This document shows, one piece after another, positions 1 through 9,541 of a DNA stretch of 64,000 nucleotides. The notes below the pieces were generated by a model, which made no database searches, was not told where the DNA came from, and saw only the letters and a program-made list of their open reading frames with translations. The position numbers and the translations under genes were made by a program. Numbering within the stretch: position 1 is the first letter of the stretch; the number at the start of each line of letters is the position of its first letter. This stretch comes from Candidatus Nanopelagicales bacterium (lineage in GTDB: Bacteria > Actinomycetota > Actinomycetes > S36-B12 > CAIYMF01): positions 1 through 64,000 of the forward strand of contig JAFIHG010000022.1 in assembly GCA_017848795.1 (NCBI GenBank). The letters are read 5' to 3'.

Positions 1-1450
1 CCGCTACCAGGGGGCTGACCCCGGCCCGGGCGACGATCTTCCACTGGCCGTCGTGAACCATTCGATGGTGACGCGGGCACAGGAGAATCAGATTGTCCGG
101 ATTGGTCTCTCCGCCCAACCACCATTCCAGGACGTGGTGGGGGTGGCAGCGGGACACGTCGGCGTAGCAACCCGGGAACCTACAGTGCCGGTCCCGGAGG
201 GTGAGCATCCGCCACACCCGTGGGGTGACGTGCCGGTGCTCCCGGCCCAGCCAGAGCACCTCCCGCGACGCCCCGCGCAGCCTGGCCGCGAGCGTGGACA
301 GCAGGTCCCCATCTGCCGGCACCACACCCGCGCCACGTCCAACGGCGGCAGCGGCGTGTTGGGTGTCCAGGGCGCGGGTGATCGCCAGGGTGATGTCGGC
401 ATCACAGCCCAGGCGGGCGAGCGTGGAGACCGGCACCACCGCTGGTTCGGTGCCCGGGACGTCGAGGGTGCCGGTGCCGCGGCCGGCGAGCAGGTCGGCC
501 AGCTCCACGGTGAGCACCAGGTGCGGGCGTACGCCGTGGGTGGTGCCGGCGTTGCCGTCGTCGAGGAACTGGCGGGCCAGTTCCACCAACGCCAGCGCGC
601 GTAGGTGGTCGGCTTTGCCCCGCTGTACCCCACCGGTCCCGCCGCTCTTCGCGGCTTCGATCGCGGCGTCGGTGGCCTGCTGGTCGATCTCACCCGTGAC
701 CGGGTCCAGGACCGGCTGCGGACCCAGCGTCCCATCTCTAAACCAGCGGTCCACGATCCGATCCAGCGCGGTACTCAGCAGCGCCTCGGACTCGGCCGAG
801 AGCATCCCGCGCACGTCGGTCTCGTTCCCCACCCGCGTGAGGCGCAGGTGCTGGGCGTGGTAGGCCTCCTGCTCATCGGCGGTGGCCCCGTCGGGGAACA
901 CCGTCGCCAGGATCCGGGCGGCGGCGGCGCGGACGTGGTCGGCGTTCTCGCGCTGTGCGATGTCGAGCAGCACCTGCTGGCATTCCCCGAACACCAGCGC
1001 CGTCAAGTCCGGGTCGGTGCGGGTCTTCTTCTCACACGCCACCAGCCCCAGGCTGATCTCACGCACCCCGGCCCCCACGATGCGTCCGGCGAGCCACGCC
1101 GTGCGGGTCGGCGCGAACTCGGGCCGTTGCAGATCCCGCGACCGGGCCAGTAGGCGCGCCGCGTCCCGGTCCCCACACCGCGTGGTGGCCTTGAGCCAGG
1201 CTTTGGTGGAGACGAACCCGCGCCCGCGCAACACCCCACAGTCATGCGTACGACCCAACGCCGCCGTAGCGGCAGCGGTCGCGGCATCCGCGGCTGCGAG
1301 CAGGCCCGCGGTCAGTTCCGGCAACGCCTCGTCCGCGGTATCGATCAGCACGCCGTCGGCGATCGCGCCGTTGACCAACGCGGCGTCCGCGCGCATCCGC
1401 GCGAGTGCGGCGTGGACCTCCCGCGGACCGGCTGCCGGTGTCTGCAACAT
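1..1450 (-). CDS. DUF222/HNH endonuclease domain protein (13E12 family), 3' end outside window
   Basis: The gene reads from an ATG at 1450 through the left window edge, 483 codons without a stop, so the C-terminus is missing. The N-terminal two thirds is an Ala-rich helical DUF222 region (MLQTPAAGPREVHAAL...). Near residues 430-470 lies an HNH nuclease core: DRHCRFPGC, then HPHHVLEWWLGGETNPDNL, then LLCPRHHRMVHDG, which supplies the Cys pairs, the His-His and the Asn of the motif. The family is a multicopy actinobacterial group often linked to mobile or repeat DNA; the cellular role is not established. No good Shine-Dalgarno site precedes the ATG. The gene borders a palindromic repeat cluster. 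Confidence 0.9.
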   Translation of the reverse strand, partial: MLQTPAAGPREVHAALARMRADAALVNGAIADGVLIDTADEALPELTAGLLAAADAATAAATAALGRTHDCGVLRGRGFVSTKAWLKATTRCGDRDAARLLARSRDLQRPEFAPTRTAWLAGRIVGAGVREISLGLVACEKKTRTDPDLTALVFGECQQVLLDIAQRENADHVRAAAARILATVFPDGATADEQEAYHAQHLRLTRVGNETDVRGMLSAESEALLSTALDRIVDRWFRDGTLGPQPVLDPVTGEIDQQATDAAIEAAKSGGTGGVQRGKADHLRALALVELARQFLDDGNAGTTHGVRPHLVLTVELADLLAGRGTGTLDVPGTEPAVVPVSTLARLGCDADITLAITRALDTQHAAAAVGRGAGVVPADGDLLSTLAARLRGASREVLWLGREHRHVTPRVWRMLTLRDRHCRFPGCYADVSRCHPHHVLEWWLGGETNPDNLILLCPRHHRMVHDGQWKIVARAGVSPLVA

Positions 1451-1564
1451 ACGTACAACTGTAGGAGGGGGGTCCGACAGCACTTCCCGGCAAGACTTGT
1501 AGATCAGCTGTTGCTCAAGGAGATCTGCACGCCCCAGTCGCTGACAGACCGGCCTACCACTCGT

Positions 1565-1620
1565 TGGTCGAGCGTAGTCGAGACCATGATCACTGATGTG
1601 GTCTCGACTACGCTCGACCA
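1565..1620. repeat. Perfect 22-bp inverted repeat, copy 1
   Basis: The left arm is 1565-1586 and the right arm 1599-1620. The arms are exact reverse complements (arm core GGTCGAGCGTAGTCGAGACC) with a 12-nt loop that begins after CCA. Nearly the same element recurs at 1785-1839. It lies between the converging 3' end of the ABC importer operon and the 5' side of the DUF222 gene and could form a strong hairpin that ends transcription, but it has no U-tract. It looks like a dispersed chromosomal palindrome. Confidence 0.9.
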
Positions 1621-1923
1621 CCGAATACGCGGCCGGTCTTTCACGCGGTCTTTCACGCGCCCGACGGGTGCGTCACCAGGCCCAGTGTGAATCCACTGCG
1701 CTCGACCAACGTGTGGATACAGCCTTCGTCTTCGAGCGGACCATCGCCACGACTGCTCCGGCAGAGCGGGCGCAACCCGTCGTCGGTCGAGCGTAGTCGA
1801 GACCATGATCACCCGACGTGGTCTCGACTACGCTCGACCACCGGGTACTCGCCCGGTCTTTCGCGCGCTGCTCCGGCAGATCGGACGCGACCACCGAGTA
1901 CTGGCGCGGTCTTTCGGCACGCG
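1618..1923 (+). repeat. Three interspersed copies of a ~30-bp motif
   Basis: Copies of the pattern CCACCG..TAC..G..CGGTCTTTC.CGCG lie at 1618-1647, 1838-1867 and 1891-1923. The first two start inside the last bases of the palindromes. Between them are partial duplicates such as GCTCCGGCAGA near 1757 and 1871. No credible coding frame crosses 1451-1961; the stretch is a mosaic of repeat fragments. Confidence 0.75.
1785..1839. repeat. Perfect 21-bp inverted repeat, copy 2
   Basis: The arms are 1785-1805 and 1819-1839 and have the same sequence as the first copy; the loop differs (TGATCACCCGACG against TGATCACTGATG). The arms are conserved while the loop varies, which suggests the stem is what is maintained or copied. 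Confidence 0.9.
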
Positions 1924-1961
1924 ACGGGCACGCCACGCTTGCAACCGCGACGCGTCGACGC

Positions 1962-2948
1962 TCAGATCACGTTGTGCTCGCGCAGGAAGTCGCCGGCCAC
2001 CTGATCGGCGTCCTTGCCCTCGACATCGACGGCTGCGTTGAGCTGGATCATCTGCTCGGTGGTCAGCAGCTCGTCCAGCTGCCCGAAGAGCTTGTCGTAC
2101 GCGTCCTTGTGCGCGTCGTACACGTCGCTGCGCATGGACACCGCGATGTTGTAGGCCGGGAAGAAGCCCTTGTCGTCCTCCAGGACGGTCAACTTGTTCG
2201 CTGCGATCTGGCCGTCCGTGGCGAACACGACCGCGAAGTTGCACGGGTCGCCCTTGGCCACCGACGCGTACACGAGTCCGAAGTCCAGGGTGGCGACGTG
2301 ATCCTTGGGCAGGCTGAAGTCGTACGCCTGCTGCAGGCCGGGCAGGCCGTCGTCGCGTGTGACGAACTCGGCGGCGGTGCACAGGCCGGCATCGGCGACG
2401 TTCTCCTGGACCACCTTGGCGTACTCGCTGATGGTGGTGGGGCTGTACTTGGCGACCATCGCCTCGTTCGCTGCGATGGCGTAGGTGTTGTTCGCGGTCG
2501 CCGGCGCGAACCAGCTGATGTCGTTCTTTGCGTCCGCTTCCTGGACGGCGGTGAACTGCGCCTCCGAGCCGGGCACCGGCGCGGTGTTGCCGAGGATGTT
2601 GATCCAGGCCGTGCCGGTGTACTCGTAGTACGCGTCGATCTCGCCCTTCTCCAGGGCGGTGCGCACGACCGGGGTGCCGACCAGGCCGGTCTGGTCCGTG
2701 ACCGTCGCCCCGGCGGCGCGCAACGTCTGCATCATGATCTCGCCCAGGACGCGCTGCTCGGTGAACTCCTTCGAGCCGACGGTGATCTCGACGCCCGACA
2801 GGTCCACCGACCCCGCGATGCTCGAGGTCGACCCGGTCGGTGCGGCGCTGGACGACTCGCTCCCGCCACAGGCGGCGAGCGAGAGGGCCAGGCCGAGCGC
2901 CCCCGTGAGGGCGACGGCGCGACGGAAGGTACGGGAAGTGGTTCGCAT
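1962..2948 (-). CDS. Glycine betaine/choline-type ABC transporter substrate-binding lipoprotein
   Basis: The product has 328 residues with a lipoprotein signal: basic n-region, hydrophobic stretch and lipobox LAAC with Cys27. The mature part starts with a Ser-rich linker, then GVEITVGSKEFTEQRVLGEI, typical of the OpuAC/OsmX fold, and EKGEIDAYYEYTGTAWINIL. It should be anchored outside the membrane and deliver a quaternary-amine osmolyte to the permeases. It is the last gene of the operon, 45 bp downstream of the second permease. The exact ligand (betaine, choline, carnitine, ergothioneine) cannot be read from the sequence. Confidence 0.93.
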   Translation of the reverse strand: MRTTSRTFRRAVALTGALGLALSLAACGGSESSSAAPTGSTSSIAGSVDLSGVEITVGSKEFTEQRVLGEIMMQTLRAAGATVTDQTGLVGTPVVRTALEKGEIDAYYEYTGTAWINILGNTAPVPGSEAQFTAVQEADAKNDISWFAPATANNTYAIAANEAMVAKYSPTTISEYAKVVQENVADAGLCTAAEFVTRDDGLPGLQQAYDFSLPKDHVATLDFGLVYASVAKGDPCNFAVVFATDGQIAANKLTVLEDDKGFFPAYNIAVSMRSDVYDAHKDAYDKLFGQLDELLTTEQMIQLNAAVDVEGKDADQVAGDFLREHNVI

Positions 2949-2993
2949 ATCAGGTTTCTCCGTGGGGTTCGGTAGTTGGGCTGGTTCGTACGG

Positions 2994-3806
2994 TCAGAGT
3001 CCGCGAGGGGACAGGACGCGCTCGGCGAGGCCGGCGAGGTAATCGACGGCGACTGCCAGCACCGCGGTCATCACGGACCCCGCGATGAGCACGACCGCGC
3101 GCCCGTGGACGATGCCGGCGTAGATGATCTCGCCGAGGCCGCCGGCGTTGGTGAGCACGGCGATGGTGGCGGTGCCCACGTTGATCACCACGGCGGTACG
3201 CACTCCGGCGAGGATGACCGGCACCGCCAGTGGCAACTCGATGCGCATGAGCACCGCGCGCCGGCCCATGCCCTGTCCTCGAGCGGCTTCGATGACGGCC
3301 GGGTCGACCTGCTGCAGACCGACCATCGTGTTGCGCAGCACGGGCAGGAACGCGTAGAGCACCAGCGCGACGACGGCGTACTTGAACCCGACGCCCCAGA
3401 GCAGGGCGAGCACGACGATGACCCCGAGGCTGGGGACGGACTGCGCCATGTTGGCGACACCGATCGCGAGCGGCACCGCGGGGCGGGCGAAGGGCCGGGT
3501 GAGCAGGGCGCCCAGCGGCACCGCGATGGCAACGACGAGAACCGTGGAGACCGCAACAAGTTGCAGGTGCTCGATCACGCTCGCCTGGATCACCTCGCGG
3601 TTCAGTACCCGCGCCTCGATGCTGTCGACGGTCTGGGCCTGCACCCACAGGTAGAGCAGCCAGCAGGCGACAACGAGTGCGACCGGCGTGCCGACGGTGC
3701 GCAGCGGCGCCCGCCCGCGCCCGTCGGCACCAGCGCTGACCGGTGCGCCGTACGCCGACGCGAGGTCGGCGGGCTCCACGCTGCCGGCTGGCGCCGTCGT
3801 GCTCAC
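2994..3806 (-). CDS. ABC transporter permease (OpuC/OsmU type), second permease
   Basis: The product has 270 residues from a GTG at 3806 that overlaps the ATPase stop as GTGA. After a cytoplasmic N-terminus of about 45 residues come five to six hydrophobic segments. The EAA-like loop reads VDPAVIEAARGQGMGRRAV and contacts the ATPase. A longer upstream reading of this frame is antisense-like and lies inside the ATPase gene, so the overlap start is preferred. It pairs with the permease at 4953-5609 to form a heterodimeric channel. Confidence 0.93.
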   Translation of the reverse strand: MSTTAPAGSVEPADLASAYGAPVSAGADGRGRAPLRTVGTPVALVVACWLLYLWVQAQTVDSIEARVLNREVIQASVIEHLQLVAVSTVLVVAIAVPLGALLTRPFARPAVPLAIGVANMAQSVPSLGVIVVLALLWGVGFKYAVVALVLYAFLPVLRNTMVGLQQVDPAVIEAARGQGMGRRAVLMRIELPLAVPVILAGVRTAVVINVGTATIAVLTNAGGLGEIIYAGIVHGRAVVLIAGSVMTAVLAVAVDYLAGLAERVLSPRGL

Positions 3807-4960
3807 GAGTGGACCTCGCCGCGGCCGCCGGAACGCTCGTCGGAAGGCTCGTGCATCCGGCCCGCGGCCTGCACGAGGGCGGGGAGGTCGACGACGCCGA
3901 CGTGGCGCCCGTCGCCGTCGGCCACCGCGACGCCGGGGGCCTGGCCGGCGAGCAGCGCGTCGAGCACGTCCGCGAGCGGGGCATGCAGCCGTACGCCCGG
4001 AACGGCGTGCCCGATGCCGCGCAGGCTCGTCGCCCGCTCGAGCGCGGTGGCATCGGCCCACCTCACCGGTCGTCCAGTGCGGTCGGCGACGAGCACGGCG
4101 GGTACGTCCGCAGCACGCAGTTGCTCGAGAGCGGCACCGGGCGTCCCGTCCTGGTCGACGACCGGCCAGGGCCGCAGCTCCTCCGGTCCGAGCCTCGCGA
4201 GGCCGAGCCGGCGCAGCGTGCGCCGACCGCCGAGGAAGTCGCGTACGAAGTCGTCGGCCGGGGCCGCCAGGATGTTCGCCGGGGTGTCGTACTGCACCAC
4301 CTCGGACCGCTCGCGCAAGATCGCGATCCGGTCACCCATCTTGATCGCTTCGTCGATGTCGTGGGTCACGAACAGGATGGTCTTGCGCAGCTCGGCCTGC
4401 AGGCGCAGGAACTCGTTCTGCAGCCGGTCCCGGTTGATCGGGTCGATCGCTCCGAACGGTTCGTCCATGAGCATCACCGGCGGATCGGCGCACAGGGCGC
4501 GCGCCACTCCGACACGCTGGCGCTCGCCTCCGGAGAGCGCCTTGGGGTAGCGGTCACGGTAGCGAGCGGGATCGAGCCCCATCAGGTCGAGCATCTCGTC
4601 GACGCGGCGGCGGGTCCTGGCCTTGTCCCACTTCAGCATCCGCGGCACGGTCGACACGTTCTGCGCGACCGTCAGGTGGGGGAAAAGGCCGACCTGCTGG
4701 ATGACGTAGCCGATCTGGCGGCGCAGCTGGTCCGCGTCACGGGCGGTCACGTCCTGACCGTCGAGGTAGATCCGCCCGGTGTCCGGCTCGATGATCCGGT
4801 TGACCATGCGCATCGTCGTCGTCTTGCCACATCCCGACGGTCCGACGAGCACTGCGATCCGGCCCGCCGGCACGCGCAGCGAGAGGCCCTCGACGGCGGG
4901 AGCGTGCTGCCCCGGGAAGCGTTTGCACAGCCCTTCCAGGCGGATCATGTCGTCAGCCAC
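3803..4960 (-). CDS. Quaternary-amine ABC transporter ATP-binding protein
   Basis: The product has 385 residues. The GTG at 4960 is chosen because GAGGGGG lies 5-6 nt upstream and it overlaps the preceding permease stop by 8 nt; ATG 4948 (MIRLEG) is the alternative. Visible motifs are Walker A GPSGCGKTT, the LSGGERQRVG signature, Walker B VMLMDEPFGAID and the H-loop VTHDIDEA. The C-terminal third contains two CBS-like segments (VLVADRTGRPVRWADATAL and VAVADGDGRHVGVVDLPALV). In OpuA/OpuCA-type importers such CBS pairs sense ionic strength or c-di-AMP; here that is an inference. Confidence 0.95.
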   Translation of the reverse strand: MADDMIRLEGLCKRFPGQHAPAVEGLSLRVPAGRIAVLVGPSGCGKTTTMRMVNRIIEPDTGRIYLDGQDVTARDADQLRRQIGYVIQQVGLFPHLTVAQNVSTVPRMLKWDKARTRRRVDEMLDLMGLDPARYRDRYPKALSGGERQRVGVARALCADPPVMLMDEPFGAIDPINRDRLQNEFLRLQAELRKTILFVTHDIDEAIKMGDRIAILRERSEVVQYDTPANILAAPADDFVRDFLGGRRTLRRLGLARLGPEELRPWPVVDQDGTPGAALEQLRAADVPAVLVADRTGRPVRWADATALERATSLRGIGHAVPGVRLHAPLADVLDALLAGQAPGVAVADGDGRHVGVVDLPALVQAAGRMHEPSDERSGGRGEVHS

Positions 4961-5609
4961 GTAACCCCCTCGAGATGGTGAAGCGCCCCAACCCGAGGAA
5001 CGCGAGATCGAGCGCGACGCCGAGGAGCACGACACCGAGCGTGCCCGCCAGGGCCATGTTCAGCGCGACGGGACTTCCGACGCGGCGCAGACCGTCGAGT
5101 ATCAGGACTCCCAGGCCAGGACCGTTGACGATCGCACCGAGCGCCGCGATCCCCACGATCAGCACTGCGCTGACACGCACACCGGTGAGGATGACCGGCC
5201 AGGCCAAGGGGAGCTGGATGCGCAGCAGCCGGCGCCAGGATCCCATGCCCTGGCCCTGTGCCGCTTCGACGACTGCCGGGCTGACCCCCGCGAGCCCGGC
5301 GACGGTGTTACGCACGATCGGCAGCAGGGAGTACATCGCGAGGGCGACGACGACGGGCAGGGCGCCGAGGCCCAGCAGCCCGACGAGCAGCGCGTAGAGC
5401 GCGAGCGAAGGGATCGTCAGGATCAGACCGGCCGTGCCGATGATGCCTCCGCGCAACTGCCTGACGCGGTAAGCGAGCACGCCCAGGGCGATCCCGACCA
5501 CCGCGCCGACGGCCAGCGCGACCAAGGTGATGACCAGGTGCTGCTGGGTCAGCGTCCAGAGCTTGACCTGGTTCTGCTGCACATACTCCCAGAAGGTGGG
5601 ACCGGTCAC
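4953..5609 (-). CDS. ABC transporter permease (OpuC/OsmU type), first permease
   Basis: The product has 218 residues with about six membrane segments and an EAA-type loop, VSPAVVEAAQGQGMGSWRRL. It is the promoter-proximal gene of the permease-ATPase-permease-binding-protein operon, the same order as Bacillus opuC with the binding protein moved to the end. The 173 bp between this gene and the divergent hrpA must hold its promoter. Confidence 0.93.
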   Translation of the reverse strand: MTGPTFWEYVQQNQVKLWTLTQQHLVITLVALAVGAVVGIALGVLAYRVRQLRGGIIGTAGLILTIPSLALYALLVGLLGLGALPVVVALAMYSLLPIVRNTVAGLAGVSPAVVEAAQGQGMGSWRRLLRIQLPLAWPVILTGVRVSAVLIVGIAALGAIVNGPGLGVLILDGLRRVGSPVALNMALAGTLGVVLLGVALDLAFLGLGRFTISRGLRG

Positions 5610-5767
5610 GATCAGCGCGCGTGGCGCCGGCTTCGCGGCAGCGGCCCGGGAACGGGGGACACGTGCGGGGCGGGAGTCATCCAGCAGACCCTATGCGTTG
5701 CTACACCAGGTGCGCGCGCTGGGTGCGGGTGCTGCGCGGGGAACGCAGGGTCGCACGTGACGCTCGT

Positions 5768-5773
5768 TAGGAT
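5768..5773 (+). promoter_or_regulatory. -10 box TAGGAT of hrpA (leaderless)
   Basis: TAGGAT ends 9 nt before the hrpA ATG, leaving no room for a ribosome binding site. Confidence 0.6.
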
Positions 5774-5782
5774 CGGGCGGTC

Positions 5783-8700
5783 ATGTCCGAGAGCGCGCGG
5801 CGTACGCGACGAGCGGCCCGCATCGCACCGCCGCTACCGCCGATCCGCTATCCCGATCTACCGGTCAGCGATCGACGCGACGAGATCGCCGACGCGATCC
5901 GGGAGAACCAGGTCGTCATCGTCGCCGGCGAGACCGGCAGCGGGAAGACCACGCAGCTGCCGAAGATCTGCCTGGAACTGGGTCGTGGACATCCTGGGCA
6001 GATCGGGCACACCCAGCCGCGCCGCATCGCCGCACGTGCCGTGGCGCAACGCATCGCCGACGAGCTGGACACCACGCTCGGGGATCTCGTCGGCTACCAG
6101 GTGCGCTTCACCGACCGGTCGAGCGCGGACACGCGGGTCAAACTCATGACCGACGGGATCCTGCTCGCCGAGATCCCGCACGACCGGCTGCTGCGCCGCT
6201 ACGACACGATCATCGTCGACGAGGCGCACGAGCGGAGCCTGAACATCGACTTCCTGCTGGGATACCTCAAGAAGATCCTTCCGCAGCGGCCCGACCTCAA
6301 GCTGGTTGTCACCTCGGCCACCATCGACACCGCGCGCTTCGCTGCGCACTTCGCCCCGCCCGGACGGGAGGCGGCGCCGGTCATCGAGGTGTCGGGCCGG
6401 ACGTATCCGATCCAAATCCGTTACCGCCCGTATGGCCCCGAGGCCGGCGACGACCGCGACCAGGTCCAGGCGGTCGCCGATGCGGCGCGCGAACTGCTCG
6501 CGGAGGGCCCCGGGGACGCGCTGGTGTTCCTGTCGGGCGAGCGGGAGATCCACGACACCGCGGACGCGTTGACCGGGCTGGGGCTGCGTGACACCGAGGT
6601 CGTACCGCTGTACGCCCGGCTCTCGGCGGCCGAGCAGCAGCGGGTCTTCGCCCCTCATTCCGGTCGCCGCGTCGTGCTCGCGACGAACGTCGCCGAGACC
6701 TCGCTCACGGTCCCCGGGATCCGCTACGTGATCGACGCCGGAACCGCCCGGATCTCGCGGTACAGCACGCGCAGCAAGGTCCAGCGGCTGCCGATCGAAC
6801 CGATCTCGCAGGCCTCGGCCGACCAGCGCGCGGGGCGGTGCGGACGGGTGCGGGCCGGGATCGCGGTGCGGTTGTACTCGGAGGACGACCTCGCGGCGCG
6901 GCCGGCGTACACCGAACCGGAGATCCTGCGCACCAACCTGGCGTCGGTGATCCTCACGATGGTCGCGGCGGGCCTCGGCGACATCGCCTCCTTCCCGTTC
7001 GTCGAACCGCCCGACACCAGGGCGATCAAGGACGGCGTCGACCTGCTGCGCGAGTTGGGCGCGCTGCAACGCGGCGCCGAACTGCGGCTGACCGCCGTGG
7101 GGCGACGACTGGCCCGGCTGCCGCTCGACCCGCGGCTCGGACGCATGGTCCTCGCGGCCGCGGACAACGACGCCGTCGGCGACGCGCTCGTCGTCGCAGC
7201 GGCGCTGTCGATCCAGGACCCGCGCGAGCGCCCCGCCGACCAACAGGCGCGTGCCGACCAGCTGCACGCCCGGTTCCGGGACCTCACCAGCGACTTCGGA
7301 TCCCTCCTGCTGCTCTGGCGCTACCTGCGTGAACAGCAGAACACACTGTCCGGCAACCAGTTCCGGCGACTTTGCCACAGTGAGTTCCTGCACTACCTGC
7401 GGGTACGGGAATGGCAGGACGTGCACTCCCAGCTGCGCCAGGCCTGCCGCGACATCGACATCCCGGTCCGGGCCGTGCCTGCCGACCCCCGACGGCTGCA
7501 CGCGGCCCTGCTGGCCGGGTTGCTCTCGCACGTCGGGTCGTACGACGCCGAGCGACGCGACTACCTCGGGGCGCGCGGGCGGCGGTTCGTACTGCATCCG
7601 GGGTCTGGGCTCGCCCGCAAGCCGCCCGCCTTCGTCATGTCCGCCGAGCTGGTCGAGACCTCGCGGTTGTTCGCCCGCACCAATGCCCGCATCGATCCAC
7701 TCGAGGTCGAACGGGTGGCCGGGGATCTCGTCACGCGCACGTACAACGAGCCGCGGTGGTCCAAGCGCCGCGCCGCCGCCGTGGCGACCGAACGGGTCAC
7801 CCTCTACGGCGTACCGCTGGTGGCCGGACGGACCGTGCCGTACGCCCGGATCGATCCGGAGGCGGCACGCGAACTGTTCCTGCGCCACGCGTTGGTGCTG
7901 GGGGAGTGGGACGCCCCGCACGCGTTCCGCAAGGAGAACGAGCGCCGCCTCGCCGAGGTCGAGGACCTCGAGGACCGGGTACGGCGCCGTGACCTGCTCG
8001 CCGACGACGAGGAGCTCGTCGCCTTCTTCGACGCGCGCGTGCCCGCCGACGTCGTCTCGGGCCGCCACTTCGACCGGTGGTGGAAGCGGGTGCGTCGCGA
8101 GTCGCCGGACCTGCTGACCTATCCGCGCGACCTGCTCGTCCGCGACGGCGGTGGCAATGACCTCGACCGGCAGTTCCCGAGGGTGTGGACCTTCGGTGCC
8201 CCGGACCTGCCCGACCTGCCCGTCTCGTACGCCTTCGAGCCCGGCGCGACACTCGACGGGGTGAGCGTCGAGGTGCCCGTGACGCTGCTGAACCGGTTGT
8301 CGCAGCACGAGTTCCTGCGGCAGGTGCCCGGACGGCAGGAGGAGCTAGTCACGGCGCTCGTACGCACGCTGCCCAAGGCGCTGCGCACCCGGTTCGTGCC
8401 GGTTCCCGACACGGTGCGCGCCGTGCTGCCCGAGCTCGACAGCGCGCGGCCGTTGCCGGAAGCGCTCGCGGCGGCACTCACCCGCCACGCGGGAACCCCG
8501 GTGCCGGCAGACGCCTTCGACCTCGGCGCGCTGCCCGACCACCTGCGGATCACCTTCCGCGTCGTCGACGAGGACGGCCGCGAGCTCGGGCACGGTCGGG
8601 ACCTGGAACGGTTGCGGGCCGAGCTCGCACCTGCGGTCCGGCGCTCGCTGAGCGGGGTCGCGGCCGATCTGGAGCAGCTGGACGTGGCCGACTTCCCCAC

Positions 8701-9541
8701 CGACGGTGTGCCGCACGAGGTCACGACCTGCGCGGGCGGTCACGACGTGGTGGGCTACCCGGCGCTCGTCGAGCGGGGCGGGCGAGTCGATCTCGTCGTC
8801 CTGCCGACCCCGGCCGAGTCGCGCGCGGCCATGACGGCGGGGGTGCGCCGGTTGCTGCTGCGCGCGCTGCCGTCCCCGCTCAAGGCGGCCGTGAACGGTC
8901 TGAGCACGGCGGAGAAGCTCGCGCTCGGGCACTCGCCGTACCCCAGCGTCCCGCAGTTGCTCGAGGACGTCGTCGCCGCGGCGCTCGACGCGATCGTGGC
9001 GAGCGACGGGGTGCCGTACGCGCGTGACGCGTACGACGCGACCCTCGCGCGCGCCCGCGAGGAGCTGCGTCCCGCCGTCTCGCGCGGCGTGCGCGAGGTC
9101 GTCGAGGTGCTCACCGCCGGCAGGGAAGTGCGGCAGCGGCTCGCGGAGCTCGCGGGCAAGCCGTCCGCCCGGTTGCTGCGTCCGCTGCTCTCCGATGTCG
9201 ACGATCAGGTCGCGCAGCTGCTCGCTCCGGGGTTCGTCGCGCGTGCGGGTCTGGCCCGCCTGCCCGACCTCGTCCGCTACCTGCGCGGGGCAGCGGTCCG
9301 GCTGGACAAGGCGCCGGGGGACCTCGCCCGCGACGCCGTGCGGGCCGACGAGGTGGCCCGGGTGAAGGCCGCCGTCGACCGGGCCCGCAGCGCTCATCCC
9401 GGCCCGGACGCCGACGCGTTGTGCTGGCAGGTGCAGGAGCTGCGGGTCAGCCTGTTCGCGCAGGGGATCCGGACGGCCGGCCGGGTCAGCTCGACCCGGA
9501 TCCTGCGGGCCGCCGCGGCGCTGGGAGACTTCGGCAGGTGA
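5783..9541 (+). CDS. hrpA: ATP-dependent RNA helicase HrpA (DEAH box)
   Basis: The product has 1252 residues, close to the ~1300 of HrpA. It has Walker A GETGSGKT at residues 49-56, DEAH at 146-149, the SAT motif (VVTSATIDTARF) and QRAGRCGR of motif VI. Helicase-associated and OB regions follow, and a long C-terminal DUF3418-like region rich in Leu/Arg/Asp. HrpA-type helicases unwind RNA and rescue stalled or collided ribosomes. The gene probably has its own leaderless promoter and is followed by an overlapping membrane-protein gene. Confidence 0.96.
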   Translation: MSESARRTRRAARIAPPLPPIRYPDLPVSDRRDEIADAIRENQVVIVAGETGSGKTTQLPKICLELGRGHPGQIGHTQPRRIAARAVAQRIADELDTTLGDLVGYQVRFTDRSSADTRVKLMTDGILLAEIPHDRLLRRYDTIIVDEAHERSLNIDFLLGYLKKILPQRPDLKLVVTSATIDTARFAAHFAPPGREAAPVIEVSGRTYPIQIRYRPYGPEAGDDRDQVQAVADAARELLAEGPGDALVFLSGEREIHDTADALTGLGLRDTEVVPLYARLSAAEQQRVFAPHSGRRVVLATNVAETSLTVPGIRYVIDAGTARISRYSTRSKVQRLPIEPISQASADQRAGRCGRVRAGIAVRLYSEDDLAARPAYTEPEILRTNLASVILTMVAAGLGDIASFPFVEPPDTRAIKDGVDLLRELGALQRGAELRLTAVGRRLARLPLDPRLGRMVLAAADNDAVGDALVVAAALSIQDPRERPADQQARADQLHARFRDLTSDFGSLLLLWRYLREQQNTLSGNQFRRLCHSEFLHYLRVREWQDVHSQLRQACRDIDIPVRAVPADPRRLHAALLAGLLSHVGSYDAERRDYLGARGRRFVLHPGSGLARKPPAFVMSAELVETSRLFARTNARIDPLEVERVAGDLVTRTYNEPRWSKRRAAAVATERVTLYGVPLVAGRTVPYARIDPEAARELFLRHALVLGEWDAPHAFRKENERRLAEVEDLEDRVRRRDLLADDEELVAFFDARVPADVVSGRHFDRWWKRVRRESPDLLTYPRDLLVRDGGGNDLDRQFPRVWTFGAPDLPDLPVSYAFEPGATLDGVSVEVPVTLLNRLSQHEFLRQVPGRQEELVTALVRTLPKALRTRFVPVPDTVRAVLPELDSARPLPEALAAALTRHAGTPVPADAFDLGALPDHLRITFRVVDEDGRELGHGRDLERLRAELAPAVRRSLSGVAADLEQLDVADFPTDGVPHEVTTCAGGHDVVGYPALVERGGRVDLVVLPTPAESRAAMTAGVRRLLLRALPSPLKAAVNGLSTAEKLALGHSPYPSVPQLLEDVVAAALDAIVASDGVPYARDAYDATLARAREELRPAVSRGVREVVEVLTAGREVRQRLAELAGKPSARLLRPLLSDVDDQVAQLLAPGFVARAGLARLPDLVRYLRGAAVRLDKAPGDLARDAVRADEVARVKAAVDRARSAHPGPDADALCWQVQELRVSLFAQGIRTAGRVSSTRILRAAAALGDFGR

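Noticed and set aside
5858-8308. 816-codon open frame antisense to hrpA
   Set aside because: It is a shadow of the GC-rich third-position pattern of hrpA; its translation is low complexity (Gln/Arg/Gly/His) and has no domain signature.
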